DNA from: Companilactobacillus pabuli
GTDB lineage: Bacteria > Bacillota > Bacilli > Lactobacillales > Lactobacillaceae
DNA: 64,000 nt
Assembly (NCBI RefSeq): GCF_014058425.1
Contig: NZ_CP049366.1
Coordinates: 1,860,001 to 1,924,000, forward strand
Reading direction: 5' to 3'
Shown in pieces: positions 46,653-55,415 of the stretch. The notes beneath the pieces were generated by a model. It was not told where the DNA came from, made no database searches, and saw nothing but the letters and a program-made list of their open reading frames with translations. The position numbers and the translations under genes are program-made. How positions within the stretch are numbered: the first letter of the stretch is position 1; every line of letters begins with the position of its first letter.

Positions 46653-46803
46653 TACGGGAGAGACGAACCTCACCTCTTACTCAAAAATCCAGCCTGTTCT
46701 CTCCCGCTACCGATTTGCAACATTTCCATACCTTGAAGTTTGACTAATACAAAACCTACAATCGTTTTCCTCACTCATTTCCCGATGTGTGAGGTTTTTT
46801 TAT
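46653..46803 (+). ncRNA. Candidate small RNA or attenuated leader
   Basis: A ~150-nt stretch without a convincing ORF, bounded by a promoter-like sequence and a strong terminator (CCTCAC/GTGAGG with T9 to 46803). A 9-bp perfect long-range stem CGGGAGAGA (46655) with TCTCTCCCG (46698) forms a hairpin. The terminator's 3' arm GTGAGGTT can also pair with AACCTCAC at 46666, giving an alternative fold. It could be a small RNA or the leader of the 46951 gene, which has its own -10-like TATAAT at 46833. Confidence 0.5.
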
Positions 46804-46950
46804 TTATTTAAGCAAAGTCTAAGAATATTTTGTATAATTAAGTTTCGGATATACAACATGTGACGTTTTTGTGAACTTTCCGGGGAATGTCTTCCTATGA
46901 TAGAGGTTGTCTTGTATACTTATTTTGTCAACATAATGGAGGAATGAATA

Positions 46951-48273
46951 ATGTTTTGTCCAAATTGTGGTCATAAAGTCGATCCAGATCAAAAATTTTG
47001 TGATAATTGCGGCTACGCCCTAAAGAAGAAAAAGACTGAAACTACTAATCAAGTAAAAGATGATGACACTATCCGCTCATTGTCAGATATTGAAAATGAA
47101 TTAAATCAAGAAGATAAATCAGAAAAAGAATCTGAAGCTCCATTACAACAAGCTCCTGCTCAACAAAGAGAATATGGTTCTTTTGACCATCCTAAGGTCC
47201 AACGTCCAGATCCTGAACCTGAGATGAAAACTTATAGCAAATCTGGTAATACTACTTCACACCCATCTTCATTTGCTAAATCTAGTGCCGATGAACCTTT
47301 AGATGATAAGACTCAAGTTTATAGCAAGAATGACTTTAATCCCATTTCTCAAAAGCCTTACAAAAAGACTCAAGAACATGAAACTGATTACCATTCTTAC
47401 GAAGATCCTATCAAAGACCCAATCAAAGATCCTTTCGCACCAACAGAAAATGAGAGACGTGCTGCAGAGGCTAAGAAAAAGGCTGAACAAACTGACCCTA
47501 ATGATGGTTTTATCCATAACATGATCAAATTTGCGAAAAATAATGCTTATATCAGTATCTTTGCAGTCATCATTACGGCTATTTTGTTAGTTGTTAAAAG
47601 AAACTACGGTTATATTGCCTTAGCCATCGTTATTATTTTGTGGTTCCTACTTTCACAACTCCGTCATGGTAATGAAGTTGGAGCAAATAAAGCTCTCAAA
47701 CACGAGACTTCTTTTAATAAAGATTCTAATGATGATCATCCTGATACGACTGCTCAAACAACTCATAAGCAAAAACCTAAATACGAAACTGCCGCTGACC
47801 GTCTCAAACCAAATCATAAGACAACAGCTCAAAAGGCTATCATTGTGTCATCAATAATTGGTTTCATCGCTTCAATCGGCGGACCTTTCTTAGATGGTTT
47901 CTCTCTTTCAGCAACAATTACTAGTGCTGCTAGTCGGACTAGTGCTTACGTTGCTCAGCCTGTTTGGATTACCAATGGTGTGTCTGCTATTCGTTTGATT
48001 TGTTTCTTGTCACCAGTCATTGCCTTGATTGCAGCTTGCTTCAGATCACGTGGAACGATTCGCTTGGTTAGATTATTCACCTTCTTACCTTCAATCCTCT
48101 ATGCTGCTTTGTATGTAGTGATTACCTTCGGTTATGTCAACTCATCAATGATTACCGGCCAAGTAGTTGCATCTACTGGTAAATCATTAGGAACTAGTTT
48201 TTACGTTCTCTTGATTACTTCAGTTATTTCATTGATTATGGCTTACACTTTACGTCCAAAAGTAAAAATGTAA
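46951..48273 (+). CDS. Zinc-ribbon membrane protein
   Basis: 440 aa. N-terminal zinc ribbon with Cys3, Cys6, Cys17 and Cys20, a ~170-residue hydrophilic, low-complexity Asp/Glu/Gln/Lys-rich linker (with DPIKDPIKDPF), two membrane helices near residue 200-240, another charged linker, then four helices in the C-terminal half. Such zinc-ribbon/membrane proteins are common in lactobacilli, with unknown roles, perhaps envelope stress. AGGAGG-like sequence before ATG. Confidence 0.75.
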   Translation: MFCPNCGHKVDPDQKFCDNCGYALKKKKTETTNQVKDDDTIRSLSDIENELNQEDKSEKESEAPLQQAPAQQREYGSFDHPKVQRPDPEPEMKTYSKSGNTTSHPSSFAKSSADEPLDDKTQVYSKNDFNPISQKPYKKTQEHETDYHSYEDPIKDPIKDPFAPTENERRAAEAKKKAEQTDPNDGFIHNMIKFAKNNAYISIFAVIITAILLVVKRNYGYIALAIVIILWFLLSQLRHGNEVGANKALKHETSFNKDSNDDHPDTTAQTTHKQKPKYETAADRLKPNHKTTAQKAIIVSSIIGFIASIGGPFLDGFSLSATITSAASRTSAYVAQPVWITNGVSAIRLICFLSPVIALIAACFRSRGTIRLVRLFTFLPSILYAALYVVITFGYVNSSMITGQVVASTGKSLGTSFYVLLITSVISLIMAYTLRPKVKM

Positions 48274-48289
48274 TTAAAAACATATTTCA

Positions 48290-48327
48290 AAAAAAGAGCT
48301 TACGATGTCTATTCGTAAGCTCTTTTG
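48290..48327 (+). terminator. Terminator after the zinc-ribbon gene
   Basis: AAGAGCTTACG and CGTAAGCTCTT with a 9-nt loop and T4. Confidence 0.85.
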
Positions 48328-48434
48328 TTATTTATATTTGATTATTAAAAATTAAATTGCAAACTAGACTATCTTATAATCATGATGTTTTATATAATAC
48401 TGAATTGGTATAGACAATTGAGGAGAAAAATATT

Positions 48435-50363
48435 ATGACGACCGCACTTTTCAAATTTCTGCTATTTTTAACGATCATCATTGCACCACTTGCTTATCAA
48501 TCAACAGTACAAAATACTTCGGCAGATACCACTGATTTACAAACGTATGAGCAAGTTCGCCCACCTTTTACTCCTTCACCAGATCCTATTAAAAGGGGGA
48601 TTTTTTATACACAAGGGGGATTCAAAAAAAATTATTACACATTTAAATCTTTAACTATTAATGACGATTTCACTTTAAATTTACAAGCTGTTCGTCCTCC
48701 TCTACCTGCATTTCTAACTTATTCTTGGTGGATTTCTGATAACAAGACAGACTGGCGTCCGATTTCTAACAACAAAACCGGTAATTTAAAGATCAATACT
48801 TCAAGAAAAGGAATTAAATATTATCAAGTTAAAGCTGTATATAAAGCTTTTGCTGGTTATACAATTCATGGGCCTTATTATTCAAAAATAATCAAAGTGG
48901 CAATCAATGAAAAGCCGATTGATACAGAAGATCTATCTATTGAAACTAGTTCTCCTTATTTGTTAAACATTGGTAATTCAGTTTTAGATAACGCCATTTA
49001 CGCTACAAGTTCTAGAAATCCTGAAGAAGCCACTGACCCCATAATATGGTCAACTAGTGATGATACTATAGCTCATATAAATTCAAATGGCGAAATAACT
49101 CCTGTTAGCAATGAATACTCTGGTGATATTTTAATTAAGGCGTTGGTAAAAAATTCTATCAATAAGAAAACCAAGATTGCTCAAAAGGAAATTCGTGTTG
49201 GTGGCGGATTAGATGATATTAACGCCAAATTAGGTGACAATGTGACTTTTAAAATTCAGGGATTATCTGATGATAAACGCGATGATGCTGATGACGTTTC
49301 TATTAATTGGTTTCAAAAGAAATCCGTCCATGGCAATTGTATCAAATTGCCTCATAGTAATACTACTGAGTTAACTTTGAATAATTTGAAATCTAATCTC
49401 GATGGATCAATGTATTATGCAGTTTTTTCTTATACGGATGAATATCATAAGAAAAAAACCTTTCAAACAAACGAGGCTCAATTGACAATTTCCAACTCTA
49501 TTATTGGTATCGACAATCAAATTCAAAACACCAGTAATAAAGATGATCCGTTAGATACGAAAACCAACCTAGCCAATGTTTCTAAAGACGATAAACTAAC
49601 TTATACACTTCATTTATCTAATGCCAATAAAACTAATCTAAAAGATCAAACTTTGGTTATTCCATTACCACTACAAGTGGATATTACTAATCTAAAAATC
49701 AATGATGATCAACACATTGAATATAAGCTTCAAACTGAAAGCCTAAAAGAGAAAAAATTAATTCTTGATTTGGCTAAATTTAAAGATAATGAAGATTTAA
49801 ATATCGAATTGAATTTAAATGTAGGGAAAATCTCAAACAATTTTGAATTTAAATCAACTCCCGTGATTTACGGAACATATCTTGATAGCGATAATGATAA
49901 TAGTTATCACAACAATGGAACCACAGTATCCCTTCATTTCATAACAAACATGTTATTCCCAACAATTCATGATATTACTTTTAGTCCTATTCAAACGTAT
50001 GTCCCAAATTCTTTAATCTATCGTCTGAATGATACTAACGCTCCAAACAACATCATTGACTTTGACGACCAGCGCCGGAGTTTTAATTCTGTTCAAATAC
50101 AAGTAGCTCAGGAAAATCCTTTTCATGATGAGAAAAAGAATCTTTATTTACCGGCAACATTACAACTCCATGATCCTACAAATAATACCTTTACAGATAT
50201 TTCAAACAATCCCACTTCCGTAGCTACCTCAGCAAAAAATCAACAGCTTCACTACTTAAATTGGAGCAAAGATGAGGGCCTACTCTTAAGACTCAAACCG
50301 GGATCAATACGGCCCGGCAAATATGAAACCAAGCTCAATTGGACCTTCATAGAATCAACTTAA
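48435..50363 (+). CDS. Secreted surface protein with BIG2-like domain and WxL-like C-terminus
   Basis: 642 aa. Signal peptide (residues 1-30, ending TSADT). Region 60-155 looks Ig/PKD-like (YSWWISDNKTDWRPI), 170-250 BIG2-like (DPIIWSTSDDTIAHINSNG), and 260-350 Ig-like again (WFQKKS...YAVFSY). A DUF11-like beta domain follows (YTLHLSNANKTN). The last ~25 residues, GKYETKLNWTFIEST, mirror the end of a WxL domain. Probably a wall-associated adhesin or matrix protein. GAGGAG precedes the ATG. Confidence 0.7.
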   Translation: MTTALFKFLLFLTIIIAPLAYQSTVQNTSADTTDLQTYEQVRPPFTPSPDPIKRGIFYTQGGFKKNYYTFKSLTINDDFTLNLQAVRPPLPAFLTYSWWISDNKTDWRPISNNKTGNLKINTSRKGIKYYQVKAVYKAFAGYTIHGPYYSKIIKVAINEKPIDTEDLSIETSSPYLLNIGNSVLDNAIYATSSRNPEEATDPIIWSTSDDTIAHINSNGEITPVSNEYSGDILIKALVKNSINKKTKIAQKEIRVGGGLDDINAKLGDNVTFKIQGLSDDKRDDADDVSINWFQKKSVHGNCIKLPHSNTTELTLNNLKSNLDGSMYYAVFSYTDEYHKKKTFQTNEAQLTISNSIIGIDNQIQNTSNKDDPLDTKTNLANVSKDDKLTYTLHLSNANKTNLKDQTLVIPLPLQVDITNLKINDDQHIEYKLQTESLKEKKLILDLAKFKDNEDLNIELNLNVGKISNNFEFKSTPVIYGTYLDSDNDNSYHNNGTTVSLHFITNMLFPTIHDITFSPIQTYVPNSLIYRLNDTNAPNNIIDFDDQRRSFNSVQIQVAQENPFHDEKKNLYLPATLQLHDPTNNTFTDISNNPTSVATSAKNQQLHYLNWSKDEGLLLRLKPGSIRPGKYETKLNWTFIEST

Positions 50364-50490
50364 TTGTACAAACAGTATGATACCGCCGTTTTTCATTGGA
50401 TAAGTCTCCAGAATGTTTATACTTAAAAGTAAGGGGAATGGAAATGAACTAAGTAGTTTCCAATCTTCGAAGTCTCGCAAGAGCATACAT

Positions 50491-50695
50491 CTACCAAGAC
50501 GTCACCGGTTTAAAAGAATCGTAATTAAGGTAGTTGTAGAATGGGATAGTATCAAAAAAATTTGGGTTGAATCGAGATGAGGCAAAATCGAAAACAAATT
50601 CGGATTTTGCAGTATCAATCAATGTTAATTCATAAAAATCGTATTTGGAGTAAGCTTCTGCCCCTTTTAATAAACAGTAAGCTATTAATTTTCAT
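50491..50695 (-). pseudogene. Frameshifted small gene (about 67 codons)
   Basis: ATG at 50695 has GGAGG well placed upstream, but its frame stops after 21 codons. One base on, the other frame reads a protein-like sequence (AYSKYDFYELTLIDTAK, FNPNFFDTIPFYNYLNY) to a TAG at 50491. The span is 205 nt, i.e. 3n+1; one A too many in the run ATGAAAATT would explain it: with three A it reads MKLIAYCLLKGAEAYSK. A sequencing error is possible. No family recognised. The rest of the 50364-50784 gap shows a small hairpin (TGGAAA/TTTCCA near 50440) and no other gene. Confidence 0.6.
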
Positions 50696-50732
50696 AATGA
50701 ATCCTCCGAAAACACAAATTAGTCTAGACAAA

Positions 50733-50776
50733 AAGGCCTCAGGATAGTCAGTGTCGTACTGAATCCCGAGGTCATT
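50733..50776 (-). terminator. Terminator after the glycerophosphodiesterase gene
   Basis: Minus strand GACCTCGGGAT and ATCCTGAGGCC pair with mismatches around an 18-nt loop, then T5. Confidence 0.75.
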
Positions 50777-50784
50777 TTTTGCGT

Positions 50785-51528
50785 CTATTTTTCTAAGAAG
50801 AGCATTCTATCAGCAATATTAGTAATTACACCATCAACGCCCCAGCTCAACAACTCTTGAGCACGATTGATATCGTCAACCGTCCAAACGTTGATTTCGT
50901 AACCATAGTCTTTCATTTTCTTAACTTTGGCTTCAGTCAAACCATTACTGTCTGGATGAATAATTTTAGCATGGCAAGCTTGCATTACTAAATTCCAGTC
51001 ATCCCCCAAAGTAGCCTTACTGAACAAAACGGCATACTTCAAATCTGGTTTGAGTTGATACATTTTTTCCAACATGATGGGATTAAAACTAGAAATAATC
51101 AATTCTACTTGATCATCCAAGCGGTCCAAAGCTTCGGCAAATTTCTCAACTAATTTATCAGCTAAATAATTGGCATTGTCCCCCACAACACCCTTTAGTT
51201 CAATATTAGCATTGATTTTGTGGATATTAAGAAAGTCGATTAGTTGGTCCAAGGTAGGTACCTTTTCACCGCGGAATCTTTCGGCAAACCAATAACCAGC
51301 ATCAGCATTTTTTACTTCGGAACTGTCAACTGTCTCAATCGAACCAGAGATATTAGTCGTTCGGTCTAATTTATCATCATGAATAACAAAGACTTGTTCA
51401 TCTTTGGTGATACTAAGATCAGTTTCAATCCACTTCACATCACGATCAGCAACAGTATTAAATGATGCCATGGTATTTTCGGGTGCTAAGGTAGGTATTC
51501 CTCTATGCGCAACAATTTTTTTTGACAT
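50785..51528 (-). CDS. Glycerophosphodiester phosphodiesterase
   Basis: 247 aa from the ATG at 51528 behind TTGGAGGATT. HRG motif VAHRGIPTLAPENT, metal ligands in IETDLSITKD and VIHDDKLDRTT, and ELKG further on identify the GDPD family. Hydrolyses deacylated phospholipids to glycerol-3-phosphate and an alcohol. Cytoplasmic (no signal). Single gene. Confidence 0.92.
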   Translation of the reverse strand: MSKKIVAHRGIPTLAPENTMASFNTVADRDVKWIETDLSITKDEQVFVIHDDKLDRTTNISGSIETVDSSEVKNADAGYWFAERFRGEKVPTLDQLIDFLNIHKINANIELKGVVGDNANYLADKLVEKFAEALDRLDDQVELIISSFNPIMLEKMYQLKPDLKYAVLFSKATLGDDWNLVMQACHAKIIHPDSNGLTEAKVKKMKDYGYEINVWTVDDINRAQELLSWGVDGVITNIADRMLFLEK

Positions 51529-51571
51529 AATAATCCTCCAATAGATAGAGTATACAACAATATGCAAGTAA

Positions 51572-51606
51572 CAAAAAAACCGAGAGTACATTTATATTCT
51601 CGGTTT
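51572..51606 (-). terminator. Terminator after nagA copy 1
   Basis: Minus strand AACCGAGA and TCTCGGTT arms around a 13-nt loop and T7. Confidence 0.85.
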
Positions 51607-51645
51607 AACAGTCTTTTAAAAAATAATTATCGGTATTCTATCCAA

Positions 51646-52806
51646 TTAAGCTTGGTAACGTGAAACACCATCAAGGTATGTTTCTGATAAGCTCATATCA
51701 TCGTTCAAAACGATAAAGTCAGCATCACGGCCGTCAGCGATGATACCACATTTATCAAGAACTTTTGAACTCTTAGCTGCTGTGTAACTAGCCATTTCGA
51801 TAGCTTCTTCATCTGTAGCAATGTTCCAGTCAACAACATTCTTGATAGCTTCATTTAGCATAAGGATTGAACCAGCTAAACTATGTGGTTCTGCCTTTAA
51901 TCTAGCAGTTCCGTTAGCAACAACAACAGGTAGTTCACCTAGTACGTAGTCACCATCTGGCATCAAACCTGCACGCATACAATCAGTGATCAAAGCAACG
52001 TGTTCGGCACCCTTCTTTTCGATTACGATTCTTGCGGCATAAGGATTTACGTGGTGTCCGTCACAAATTAATTCATCATCTACTAAGTGCATTGAAAGAG
52101 CTGCACCAACCATACCAGGAACTCTGTGGTTCAAGCCACTCATACCATTATATGTGTGTGTAAATCCAGTAGCACCGGCTTCAACACAGGCTTTAGCTTG
52201 TTCAAATGTAGCATCACTGTGACCTAAGTAAACGGCAACGTTGTCAGAAGCAACAGCTTTTGTAAATTCTGCGGCACCTTTTCTTTCAGGAGCGATTGAA
52301 ATCTTCTTAATCATGCCTTGAGCAGCATCTTGCCAGTCATTAAATTCGTCAACGTCTGGATCTCTGAAGTATTTAGGATTTTGAGCACCCTTGTGTTTTT
52401 CTGTATAGAAAGGTCCTTCAAAGTGGATTCCTTGAACTTTAGCACCAGTGATCTTCTTGTAATTATCACCAATTGTGTGGCAAATACTCAAAAGTTGGTC
52501 GTGTGAAGCTGTCAAAGTTGTTGGCAACCATGAAGTAACACCAGCTTTTAGTAGACCTTCTGACATTTCGTTCAACTTGTCAAAATCATCATCCATAACA
52601 TCATGACCTACAAGACCATGAATGTGAGTATCTACAAGTCCAGGAGCGATAAATTTGTCTGAATAATCAACAATTTTACCTTCTGGTTTGTTACCATCGG
52701 CTGGAATAAATTTACCAAATTTACCATCGTCAGTAACTTCTAGATAACCCCCATTTTCAGTTGTGTTCTTTAAAAAGAATTTCTTAGCATGAATATAATA
52801 TGACAT
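51646..52806 (-). CDS. nagA: N-acetylglucosamine-6-phosphate deacetylase, copy 1
   Basis: 386 aa. Amidohydrolase fold: metal/His motifs VDTHIHGLVGHDV, EGPF, YLGHSDATF, HTYNGMSGLNHR and DGHHVNPYA; catalytic Asp in LITDCMRAGLMPDGDY. Deacetylates GlcNAc-6-P (or GalNAc-6-P). Clear tandem paralogue of copy 2. A NagR-type operator (52849) lies upstream. Monocistronic between terminators. Confidence 0.92.
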   Translation of the reverse strand: MSYYIHAKKFFLKNTTENGGYLEVTDDGKFGKFIPADGNKPEGKIVDYSDKFIAPGLVDTHIHGLVGHDVMDDDFDKLNEMSEGLLKAGVTSWLPTTLTASHDQLLSICHTIGDNYKKITGAKVQGIHFEGPFYTEKHKGAQNPKYFRDPDVDEFNDWQDAAQGMIKKISIAPERKGAAEFTKAVASDNVAVYLGHSDATFEQAKACVEAGATGFTHTYNGMSGLNHRVPGMVGAALSMHLVDDELICDGHHVNPYAARIVIEKKGAEHVALITDCMRAGLMPDGDYVLGELPVVVANGTARLKAEPHSLAGSILMLNEAIKNVVDWNIATDEEAIEMASYTAAKSSKVLDKCGIIADGRDADFIVLNDDMSLSETYLDGVSRYQA

Positions 52807-52848
52807 CGTTTTTCCTCCTTAATTTACTCCATAATTATAACACTCTAT

Positions 52849-52862
52849 TTGGTCTATACCTT
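52849..52862. promoter_or_regulatory. GntR/NagR-type operator, nagA copy 1
   Basis: TTGGTCTATACCTT: the core GGTCTATACC is the reverse complement of GGTATAGACC, the dre-type site of NagR/YvoA regulators. About 45 bp before the start codon. Confidence 0.75.
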
Positions 52863-52872
52863 GTATTCGACC

Positions 52873-52936
52873 CTAAAAAAAATCCCTTTTCGAAAGTTAT
52901 ATGAAAGGCTTTCACATATCAATCAATAAGGGATTA
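52873..52936 (-). terminator. Terminator after nagA copy 2
   Basis: Minus strand AATCCCTT and AAGGGATT as outer arms, with an inner ATATGTGAAAG/CTTTCATAT hairpin and T8. Confidence 0.8.
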
Positions 52937-52942
52937 CTGTAT

Positions 52943-54103
52943 CTATCTTTGGTAACGGCTTACTCCGTCCAAATATGTTTCGCTTAATTCCATGTCTTCA
53001 TCTAATACAATAAAGTCTGCATCACGGCCTTGTGCGATAATACCACATTTGTCATCAATATAAGTACTCTTAGCTGGTACATAACTACCCATTTTGACTG
53101 CTTGAGCTGGTGTTGCAATATCCCAATCAACAACGTTTTTAACGCCTTGTTTCAATTGCAAAATACTTCCGGCTAAATTGTGTGATTCGTCTTTAAGTCT
53201 AGCCGTACCGTTTTCAACGATAACTGGCAATTCACCTAAAACATAATCACCTTCTGGCATCAAACCGGCTCTCATACAATCTGTAATCAAAGCAACGTGG
53301 TCAGGTGTTTGAGCGTTAATCAACATCTTAACAGAGAACGGATGAACGTGGTGACCATCACAGATCAACTCATCATAAATTCCATCCAAGCCCATAGCTG
53401 CACCGGCAACTCCTGGTTCACGATGTGTGAAACCTCTCATACCATTAAAGGCATGTGTGAAGACGCTAGCTCCAGCTTCAACAGCTTTTTTAACTTGAGC
53501 AAAAGTTGCATTCGTGTGACCAATAGCAACTGCTACATCGTTAGCTGTAACTTCTTTAATAAAATCAAGTGCACCATCACGTTCGGCAGCAATCGAGATC
53601 TTCTTGATGATTCCATGAGCAGCTTCTTGCCAATCATCGAATTCTTCAACACTTGGATCTCTAAAGTACTTAGGATTTTGAGCACCTTTATGTTCTTCTG
53701 TATAAAATGGGCCTTCAAGATGAATACCTTGAATCTTAGCACCAGTAGCTTTTTGGTAATTGTCACCAATTGTTTTACATACGTTTAAGAACTCTTCGTG
53801 TGAAGCTGTCAATGTTGTTGGCAACCATGAAGTAACACCTGTCTTAAGTAAACCTTCTGACATTTCGTTGATACCTTCAAAGTCATTATCCATAACATCA
53901 TGACCGCAAGTTCCATGAATATGTGTGTCGACTAGACCTGGGGCGATGAATTTATCTGAGTAATCGACAACTTTGCCTGCTGGCTTTCCATCTTCTTCAG
54001 TGAAGTATTTACCAAACTTACCGTCGTCAGTGATTTCTAGATAACCACCGTGTTCAGTAGTATTGTGTAAAAAGAATTTCTTAGCATGAATATAGTACGT
54101 CAT
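52943..54103 (-). CDS. nagA: N-acetylglucosamine-6-phosphate deacetylase, copy 2
   Basis: 386 aa from the ATG at 54103 behind GGAGGAG; a longer frame to 54175 crosses the operator. Motifs as in copy 1: VDTHIHGTCGHDV, EGPF, IGHTNATF, HAFNGMRGFTHR, DGHHVHPFS, LITDCMRAGLMPEGDY. The two copies probably serve different hexosamine phosphates (GlcNAc versus GalNAc), or reflect dosage; this one lies next to agaS and the glycan PTS operon, with its own operator at 54148. Confidence 0.92.
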   Translation of the reverse strand: MTYYIHAKKFFLHNTTEHGGYLEITDDGKFGKYFTEEDGKPAGKVVDYSDKFIAPGLVDTHIHGTCGHDVMDNDFEGINEMSEGLLKTGVTSWLPTTLTASHEEFLNVCKTIGDNYQKATGAKIQGIHLEGPFYTEEHKGAQNPKYFRDPSVEEFDDWQEAAHGIIKKISIAAERDGALDFIKEVTANDVAVAIGHTNATFAQVKKAVEAGASVFTHAFNGMRGFTHREPGVAGAAMGLDGIYDELICDGHHVHPFSVKMLINAQTPDHVALITDCMRAGLMPEGDYVLGELPVIVENGTARLKDESHNLAGSILQLKQGVKNVVDWDIATPAQAVKMGSYVPAKSTYIDDKCGIIAQGRDADFIVLDEDMELSETYLDGVSRYQR

Positions 54104-54147
54104 TTCCACATCTCCTCCAAATATATAAAGTATTATAGCACCGAGAA

Positions 54148-54162
54148 TCGGTCTATACCATA
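54148..54162. promoter_or_regulatory. GntR/NagR-type operator, nagA copy 2
   Basis: TCGGTCTATACCATA contains the same GGTCTATACC core as the site at 52849, about 45 bp before the start codon, and lies between the upstream terminator and the gene. Confidence 0.75.
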
Positions 54163-54169
54163 CCTTTTG

Positions 54170-54208
54170 CAACAAAAGGTTGAAACAAATTAATGTCTCA
54201 ACCTTTTA
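54170..54208 (-). terminator. Terminator of the glycan PTS operon
   Basis: Minus strand AAAAGGTTGA and TCAACCTTTT pair around a 13-nt loop; a short T-rich tail follows. Confidence 0.75.
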
Positions 54209-54215
54209 AAAGTTT

Positions 54216-55388
54216 TTATTCGTAATCGTGAATCGTTACACCTTTAACAACACGGTTAACAGTACCACTAGCTGATGGTGTATCAGGAGTGTTATTAACC
54301 TTGATTGAGTTCATCAATGCAAATGTTTGAGCAAATACTACGTCAGGCAATGCTTGATAAAGTTCTGGAAGATCCTTGTCTCCAGCTTCAATAAAGAAGT
54401 TGTCGCCCGAGAAGTCGTTGTCATCAGAAGTACCAACACCAACAACCTTTTCGCAGATTTCATCACCTTTGATTTCTTCCAAAATATCAACATCGTATTG
54501 GCGAGTGTATTTATCATTGCTTAAGAAATCAAAGACAATTGTTTTACCGTTAACATATGATTTTGGACCATGACGGAATCCCATTGATGAATCAAAGATT
54601 GTTGTCAAAGCACCAGCGGTTAGTTCAAGAACCTTCAATTGGGCTTCACGAGTAAGTCCTGAAAGTGAACCACTACCAAGGTAAGTAATACGATCATAGT
54701 CTAAGTCAGCATAGGCTTGAATTTCATCTTCACGGCTGATGACTTCTTGACCCATCTTAACCATCGCATCAACCCATGAAGATTTCTTGTCTTCAGCATT
54801 TGTATCAAAAATCAATGCGGCCGTTAGAGTCATACAAGAGAAGCTTCCGGTCATGGCAAATCCCTTATCATTTGAAAGTGCTGGTTGAAGAAGCAAAAGG
54901 TTAGCGTCTTCAGTTTCAGCTTTCTTTGCTAAATGTCCTTCAGGGGCACAAGTGATAGTGATTTGATACAAATTCTTAATGAGTTTTTCGGCTAATTCAA
55001 CTGTAGCAACACTTTCTGGTGAGTTACCACTTCTAGCAAATGATACTAAGATAGTTGGATCTTCACTTCTTAGATTGTCTAAAGGAGCAGATACAATATC
55101 AGTTGTGGGAATGCTTTCAAAGACAAAACGTGATGTATCGCCAACACGATTCAAATATGGTCTTAAGGTATCACCTACATAAGCTGAAGTACCAGCACCA
55201 GTGAAGATAACTCTAATTTTTTGATCCGCAAACTTGTCTGTGATTTGCTTTAAAAAGCTATCTATTTCTGATTTTTTATTAGTGTAGTTTTGGAAAGCCT
55301 CTTTCCATAAGTCTGGTTGTTGTTGAATTTCACGGGTTGTAATTTTAGCACCCATTTTTTCTAGTTCTTGATCTGTTTTAGTAAACAT
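54216..55388 (-). CDS. agaS: SIS-domain sugar isomerase/deaminase (AgaS type)
   Basis: 390 aa with two SIS domains (about 35-185 and 210-370); FTGAGTSAYVGDTLRPYL and LVSFARSGNSPESVATV bind sugar phosphate, and GFRHGPKSYVNG recalls AgaS. AgaS converts galactosamine-6-phosphate to tagatose-6-phosphate plus ammonia. Located 27 bp after the unassigned enzyme, last gene of the PTS operon; consistent with galacto-N-biose or GalNAc catabolism. Confidence 0.88.
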   Translation of the reverse strand: MFTKTDQELEKMGAKITTREIQQQPDLWKEAFQNYTNKKSEIDSFLKQITDKFADQKIRVIFTGAGTSAYVGDTLRPYLNRVGDTSRFVFESIPTTDIVSAPLDNLRSEDPTILVSFARSGNSPESVATVELAEKLIKNLYQITITCAPEGHLAKKAETEDANLLLLQPALSNDKGFAMTGSFSCMTLTAALIFDTNAEDKKSSWVDAMVKMGQEVISREDEIQAYADLDYDRITYLGSGSLSGLTREAQLKVLELTAGALTTIFDSSMGFRHGPKSYVNGKTIVFDFLSNDKYTRQYDVDILEEIKGDEICEKVVGVGTSDDNDFSGDNFFIEAGDKDLPELYQALPDVVFAQTFALMNSIKVNNTPDTPSASGTVNRVVKGVTIHDYE

Positions 55389-55415
55389 GATATTGAAAAT
55401 CCCTTCTCTATTTAT

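Noticed and set aside
46653-46803. 6S RNA as identity of the candidate small RNA
   Set aside because: Size is near, but the long closing stem and central bubble of 6S RNA could not be built by eye.
50364-50490. Transposase remnant in the gap after the 48435 gene
   Set aside because: No reading frame or inverted repeat typical of an insertion sequence could be supported; only the small frameshifted gene next to it is credible.
53297-53788. 163-codon ORF antisense to nagA copy 2
   Set aside because: Opposite strand of a clear gene; no ribosome site; the same-frame antisense ORF in copy 1 is broken.
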